From the NCBI GenBank assembly GCA_001304425.1, contig LJTS01000209.1:1-7699 (forward strand): a stretch of DNA of 7,699 bases, in the 5' to 3' direction. Under the pieces are notes generated by a model, which ran no database searches, was not told the DNA's origin, and saw nothing but the letters and a program-made list of their open reading frames with translations. The translations under genes were made by a program, and so were the position numbers. Every line of letters begins with the position of its first letter. The stretch's first letter is position 1. The DNA is from Betaproteobacteria bacterium SG8_40 (GTDB lineage: Bacteria > Pseudomonadota > Gammaproteobacteria > Burkholderiales > Eutrophovitaceae). Of this stretch, positions 4,447 through 7,699 are shown in pieces.

Positions 4447-6906
4447 TCAATATGGCAGATAACGGTGCAGCAGTTTCCAGCCGGTTTGGGCGACACCGTT
4501 CCTGACGAGATCGTCGATCTGCGCTTCAGTGCAGCCCGCTGCCCGCAGCACTTCCAGGGTATGCGTGCCCGGAGCAGGTGCAGGCTGCAGTGCAGTCACC
4601 GCCGACAACGCCGGACGTATCCAGGTTGCCAGCGGCAGCGTGGTCGGATAGCCGGAGGGATGCGCGCCGCGCCGCAATCGAAACGACCCGTTCGGCATGG
4701 TGTCGCTGCCGGCGGATGTTTCGTCAACGGTATGCTTGTCGCGCAATTGCGCCAGCGTCTGTACGGCGATCGCGCCCGCGCCCGGCACTGACGCCAGCCG
4801 CTCGCGCAGTTGTGCCAGGCTGAGCGCCTGCAATCGCTCGCCGATCGCGTGTAGCGAAACCGTTGCCGCCCCGATCGCTTCCGCGAGCTTGTAACCGTCA
4901 CCGGGACGGCAACCGACAAATGCCCAGCCATCGAGGAGCTTGTACAGGCTTTGTTCGCAGCCGTCGCCGCGCGCTTGCTGACCGGAAGGAATGTCCTGCT
5001 CCGACTTTGCATGGCGCGTCATGAACGGGAACTGCACCAGTTGCGCGCCCATCGCGAGCGACGTACGGACATGGCTGCCGCCATCGCCGCGTTCGCGGGC
5101 AAACAGAGCCTGGGCAATTCCTAGCGTGGCGCAATAACCCGTCATGTAGTCAACGCAAGACGCAATGCCATGCAGAGCCGGTTTGTCCGGCTGGCCATAG
5201 CGCGCCATGATGCCGGAAGCGGCTTGCAGTACCGGATCGAATGCGGGGTCGTCCTTGTACGCTCCACCCTCGCTGCCGCCCCAGGCGCTGATCTGGCACG
5301 AAATGATGTCCGGGTTGACGGCGGCGAGTTGCTCATGGGCGATGCCGAGCGAGCGCGCTGACCGGTCGAGAAAATTATGCAGCACCACATCGGTTTTCCG
5401 TACCAGGCACGCCAGTGCCTCGCGCCCGGATTCCGTTTTCAGGTCAAGAATGACGGCGCGTTTGCCCTGATTGACCTCGACGCCGAACCACATGGTGTTT
5501 CGCGGGCCGGCTTGCGGCGCCGGAGGGTCGATACGAATGACATCGGCGCCATGTTCCGCCAGCGTTCGCCCGGCGGCCGGGCCCGCTACGACGACGGGTT
5601 CGCCCGACGGCGCCGGTGCGATCGGAGCGTTCAGCCATTTGATGTCTTCCGCTTTTTTGCGCGGGCGGAGCGGCGGCGTGTGCAATGCCGCGCTTTCGAT
5701 CGAAACGAAGCGCCCGGGCATGCGTGCCGGCCCGACGACGGGGTCGTCGAGATCGGCCGTTATCCCGGCCTCGGTAAGGCGCGGTTCGGCAAGCCATTCC
5801 GCGTCGGTCTGTACCACCGTGGCCGGGACGTTGGCCTGGCGTAGCAGTGTTTCCCATTCCTTGCCGGACCGCGTTCTGATGCTGGCGGAAACGAGTTCAA
5901 GCAAACGCTTGCGCCATTGCGGGGAGAGTTCGCCGCCGTTGTAGATGTTGTTTCCCGCGCCGCTTTCGCTGTAGGGGTTATCGGCGATCATGCCTTCGGC
6001 TATGACTCTGTCATAGACCCCGACCGTCTGGAGGAACGCGCGGGTCTGGTAGACGTGATCCATGGCGCAGATAAACAGAATTCGGCCATCGGCGCATTCA
6101 TAGAAATTGAGGCCCGGCATGGCACGGCTCTTCAGATAGCCGGTGATGGTGGCGATGTGTTGATCGGTGAGGTGTTCGCGCAAATCGCGCAGCATCGGAA
6201 ACACCGTGTGCATCATGGTGTCATCCAGCGGAGGAAAGTTGTAGCGATGCGGTTGCCCTTCAATCCGGATGATCAGCAGCGCCATCGCCGACATGACCGC
6301 ATCGGCCAGCGGCACCTCGAAGCGTTGTCCGCGTCCGCAGCGCTGCCGGTGAAACAGGCCCAGCGATGCTGTCAACGCGCCGAGTATGCCGCCGTAAGCG
6401 GATGCCATCGGGATTGCGGAATAAACCGGGTCGCCGCCGATCAGCGGCACGAGCGGCGGAATATCCGTGTACACACCGGCGGCCGCGTTGATACCGCCTT
6501 CCCACGCGGCATGTTGCTGATGTTCGTCGCCCTCGGCGAATCCCGGCAACGAGACGTAAACGAGCTTGCCGTGCCGGTCGACGCTGGCGTGGTCCACCCC
6601 GAGCCGCGCGGCGGCGCCCGGGCGCATGTTCTCCAACACAATATCGCCATCGGCCAGCAGGGCGACCAATTGCGCTTTCGTTGCGGCATTGCCGAGGTCG
6701 GCCTCCAGCAGGCGTTTGCCGCGATCGAGCAAGGGGTCACACGGGTGTGCAGCGCGCCCGGGGCGGACAATTTCGATCACGTCCGCACCTTGCTCTGCGA
6801 GCAGCATCGCGGCAACGCGGCTCGCCCAACCGGACCCGACGTTGGCAACGCGCACATTGCGCAAGGGGGCCGCTTTGTCATTTGTGCCTTCGTTTTTAGT
6901 CGCCAT
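4447..6906 (-). CDS. Fused two-domain CaiB/BaiF family (type III) CoA-transferase
   Basis: This 819-residue protein contains two CaiB/BaiF domains; family members usually have one of about 400 residues and work as interlocked dimers that move CoA between carboxylic acids. Domain 1 (about 14-420) opens with LRNVRVANVG, then LLAEQGADVIEI (35-46), DRGKRL (61-66), ENMRPG (92-97) and CGRGQRFEVPLADA (190-203). Domain 2 (about 425-819) has GPAAGRTLAEHGADVIRI (442-459), NQGKRAVILDL (479-489), a weakened GRGQ site (GDGGSH, 607-612) and the C-terminal THTLEVLRAAGCTEAQI (781-797). Aligned by eye to formyl-CoA transferase, whose Asp169 forms the acyl anhydride, domain 2 has D586 in VDYMTGY while domain 1 has S169. 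Only one half thus appears catalytic, as reported for DddD, another tandem-CaiB enzyme. The ATG at 6904-6906 follows GGGAA (6916-6920) nine bases upstream. The substrate is unknown; the convergent acyl-CoA genes suggest it activates the pathway acid. Confidence 0.9.
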   Translation of the reverse strand: MATKNEGTNDKAAPLRNVRVANVGSGWASRVAAMLLAEQGADVIEIVRPGRAAHPCDPLLDRGKRLLEADLGNAATKAQLVALLADGDIVLENMRPGAAARLGVDHASVDRHGKLVYVSLPGFAEGDEHQQHAAWEGGINAAAGVYTDIPPLVPLIGGDPVYSAIPMASAYGGILGALTASLGLFHRQRCGRGQRFEVPLADAVMSAMALLIIRIEGQPHRYNFPPLDDTMMHTVFPMLRDLREHLTDQHIATITGYLKSRAMPGLNFYECADGRILFICAMDHVYQTRAFLQTVGVYDRVIAEGMIADNPYSESGAGNNIYNGGELSPQWRKRLLELVSASIRTRSGKEWETLLRQANVPATVVQTDAEWLAEPRLTEAGITADLDDPVVGPARMPGRFVSIESAALHTPPLRPRKKAEDIKWLNAPIAPAPSGEPVVVAGPAAGRTLAEHGADVIRIDPPAPQAGPRNTMWFGVEVNQGKRAVILDLKTESGREALACLVRKTDVVLHNFLDRSARSLGIAHEQLAAVNPDIISCQISAWGGSEGGAYKDDPAFDPVLQAASGIMARYGQPDKPALHGIASCVDYMTGYCATLGIAQALFARERGDGGSHVRTSLAMGAQLVQFPFMTRHAKSEQDIPSGQQARGDGCEQSLYKLLDGWAFVGCRPGDGYKLAEAIGAATVSLHAIGERLQALSLAQLRERLASVPGAGAIAVQTLAQLRDKHTVDETSAGSDTMPNGSFRLRRGAHPSGYPTTLPLATWIRPALSAVTALQPAPAPGTHTLEVLRAAGCTEAQIDDLVRNGVAQTGWKLLHRYLPY

Positions 6907-7154
6907 GCGTATCAGTTCCCGGTTACGCTATCTTCGTTGTTTTCCCTTGCCCGTTGTGCGACGGTGACAACAAAGTGATGCGCCGTCAATCGTTGGCCGA
7001 AAGGGCGGTGGAATTTTTCCATCGTCATGAGGTTATTATGAACCCGGAGCGGCAAGGTGCCGGTTGACTGCCCGCGGGCGGTTCTGTGCATCGGATCAGG
7101 GGCAAGCCGCGGATCATGCCGGACAGCAACCGATTGACGGGACTATCGAGTTGG
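6907..7154. promoter_or_regulatory. Divergent intergenic control region
   Basis: This stretch separates the 5' ends of the CoA-transferase gene (-) and the SCP-2-like gene (+), so it should hold promoters for both. I see no convincing -35/-10 pair. The best fragments on the + strand are TATTAT (7034-7039), a near -10 box without a good -35, and TTGACT (7064-7069) without a good -10. Possible operator-like elements are TGGAA-TTT-TTCCA (7009-7021), GTTGT-N9-ACAAC (6953-6971), a direct repeat CGTTGT (6935-6940 and 6952-6957) and the palindrome GCCCGCGGGC (7070-7079). No regulator gene lies in the window. Confidence 0.4.
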
Positions 7155-7526
7155 ATGACTGAATTGAACTGGGAGCGTTTCAGGCAGCAGGTCAACAGCG
7201 ATGCGGTGTTCGCCCGCCGCAGCGCGGGTTCGAATTTCCGTGTGCTGCTAGGCTGGGGAGAGGAGCAGTACCTTGTCACGGTGCGTGACGGTAGGGTCGA
7301 CCCGGTGGAGAGCGGGCCGTTTGTCATGCCGCAGTGTGATTTTGCTCTGAACGGCAGCGCCAGTGCATGGGACCGTTTCGCCGCGGCGCGGCCAGCGCCG
7401 CGCGAGCAGGATATCTTCGCGTTCTTTCGCAGCGGCGAGATCGTGCTCGGCGGTGACACCCGGAAATTCTACGCACACCTGATGTGCCTGAAGCTGCTGC
7501 TGCTGCACCTGCGCAAAATGCCATGA
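7155..7526 (+). CDS. Small SCP-2-like protein, hypothetical
   Basis: This protein of about 123 residues has no signal peptide or membrane segment. From the chosen start, the order is an N-terminal helix (NWERFRQQV), a beta-rich middle (FRVLLGWGEEQYLVTVRDGRV) and a C-terminal half with W-x-x-F, then FFRSGEIVLGGDTRKFYAHL and a Leu-rich final helix. The 'gene product binds, then G-x-x-x-L-x-GD' pattern resembles SCP-2/sterol-carrier-like domains, which bind lipids or acyl-CoA in a hydrophobic pocket; this is a pattern-based guess. The frame is also open from GTG 7086 and ATG 7116. ATG 7155 is preferred because it begins just before the recognisable domain, but no start has a strong ribosome binding site. 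The last bases overlap the hydrolase start (ATGA), so the two are co-translated. It may be a partner or carrier for the hydrolase substrate. Confidence 0.6.
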   Translation: MTELNWERFRQQVNSDAVFARRSAGSNFRVLLGWGEEQYLVTVRDGRVDPVESGPFVMPQCDFALNGSASAWDRFAAARPAPREQDIFAFFRSGEIVLGGDTRKFYAHLMCLKLLLLHLRKMP

Positions 7527-7699
7527 ACGCAATGCTCGAAGCTGTTCACGGAGGATATGTTCGCTTCGATCTGGACGGGCGCGATTACCGGATCTATTTC
7601 GAGGAAGCGGGGCAAGGGATACCGCTGCTGTGCCTGCATACCGCAGGAGCGGACACGCGGCAGTTTCGCGGACTCTTCAACGACCCTCGCATCACTGAA
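7523..7699 (+). CDS. Alpha/beta-hydrolase family protein, 3'-truncated by window edge
   Basis: Only the first 59 residues are in the window; the frame is still open at base 7699. The ATG overlaps the stop of the preceding gene (ATGA, 7523-7526), indicating translational coupling; a second in-frame ATG at 7532 is an alternative with no better ribosome binding site. The visible part shows the N-terminal strands of the fold: YVRFDLDGRDYRIYFEEAG (12-30) then GIPLLCLHTAGADTRQFR (32-49). The LLCLHTAGAD segment is the strand and oxyanion-hole loop (HG-x-G region) of alpha/beta hydrolases, with HT where HG is usual. The nucleophile elbow and the His and acid of the triad lie beyond the window, so enzyme type (esterase, C-C hydrolase, dehalogenase or thioesterase) cannot be judged. 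Its coupling to the SCP-2-like gene suggests a shared substrate, possibly lipid-like. Confidence 0.8.
   Translation, partial: MNAMLEAVHGGYVRFDLDGRDYRIYFEEAGQGIPLLCLHTAGADTRQFRGLFNDPRITE

Noticed and set aside
3840..4505. A 221-codon plus-strand frame overlapping the crotonase gene and the convergent spacer
   Set aside because: It is a shifted-frame shadow of the crotonase gene, Arg/Pro/Ser-rich without motifs, and runs into the opposing gene.
5917..6978. A 353-codon open frame on the plus strand
   Set aside because: It is antisense to the first half of the CoA-transferase gene, has no recognisable motif and even crosses the CoA-transferase start and control region.
1..7699. A mobile element, CRISPR array, toxin-antitoxin or phage-defence system
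   Set aside because: No transposase, integrase, terminal inverted repeats, target duplications, spaced direct-repeat array or defence-family motifs are visible. All sizeable genes are accounted for by metabolic or transport families.

Overview
The window is GC-rich, densely packed bacterial DNA. Dense coding, G/C-biased third codon positions, ATG/GTG starts and the gene families present suggest a proteobacterium, most likely of the betaproteobacterial type. That placement is inference from gene content and protein style; there is no rRNA or marker gene to test it. I see no mobile element, tRNA, rRNA or CRISPR array. The region reads as an ordinary accessory catabolic locus with several divergent enzymes, and I did not find a convincing new defence or mobile system.

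Left part (1-1756, + strand): the 3' end of a glutathione S-transferase gene is followed with no gap by a pair of short CHR-family (chromate transporter type) membrane proteins, whose genes overlap by 8 bases. The pair matches the known arrangement in which the two halves of a ChrA transporter are encoded separately.

Middle part (1903-4318, + strand): a class II aldolase/adducin-family protein, an atypical short-chain dehydrogenase/reductase (SDR) with Phe in place of the catalytic Tyr, and a crotonase-superfamily protein. The crotonase keeps the isomerase-type Glu and has lost both hydratase-type Glu residues. The spacers are 39-146 bases and each gene has its own ribosome binding site or a plausible one, so this may be one transcript or several.

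Right part: a convergent spacer with three short GC hairpins (4319-4446) separates these genes from a large minus-strand gene (4447-6906). It encodes an 819-residue protein made of two fused CaiB/BaiF (type III) CoA-transferase domains, with the catalytic Asp visible only in the second. Across a roughly 250-base divergent control region lies a + strand pair: a small SCP-2-like protein, and the start of an alpha/beta-hydrolase gene coupled through an ATGA overlap and cut by the window end.

Taken together, the middle and right genes suggest a CoA-dependent route for an unidentified carboxylic acid: CoA transfer onto the acid, double-bond isomerisation, redox chemistry, and C-C cleavage or related carbonyl chemistry by the aldolase-fold protein, with a hydrolase and a possible lipid-binding protein alongside. 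The substrate cannot be read from the sequence, and the pathway is inference from co-location.
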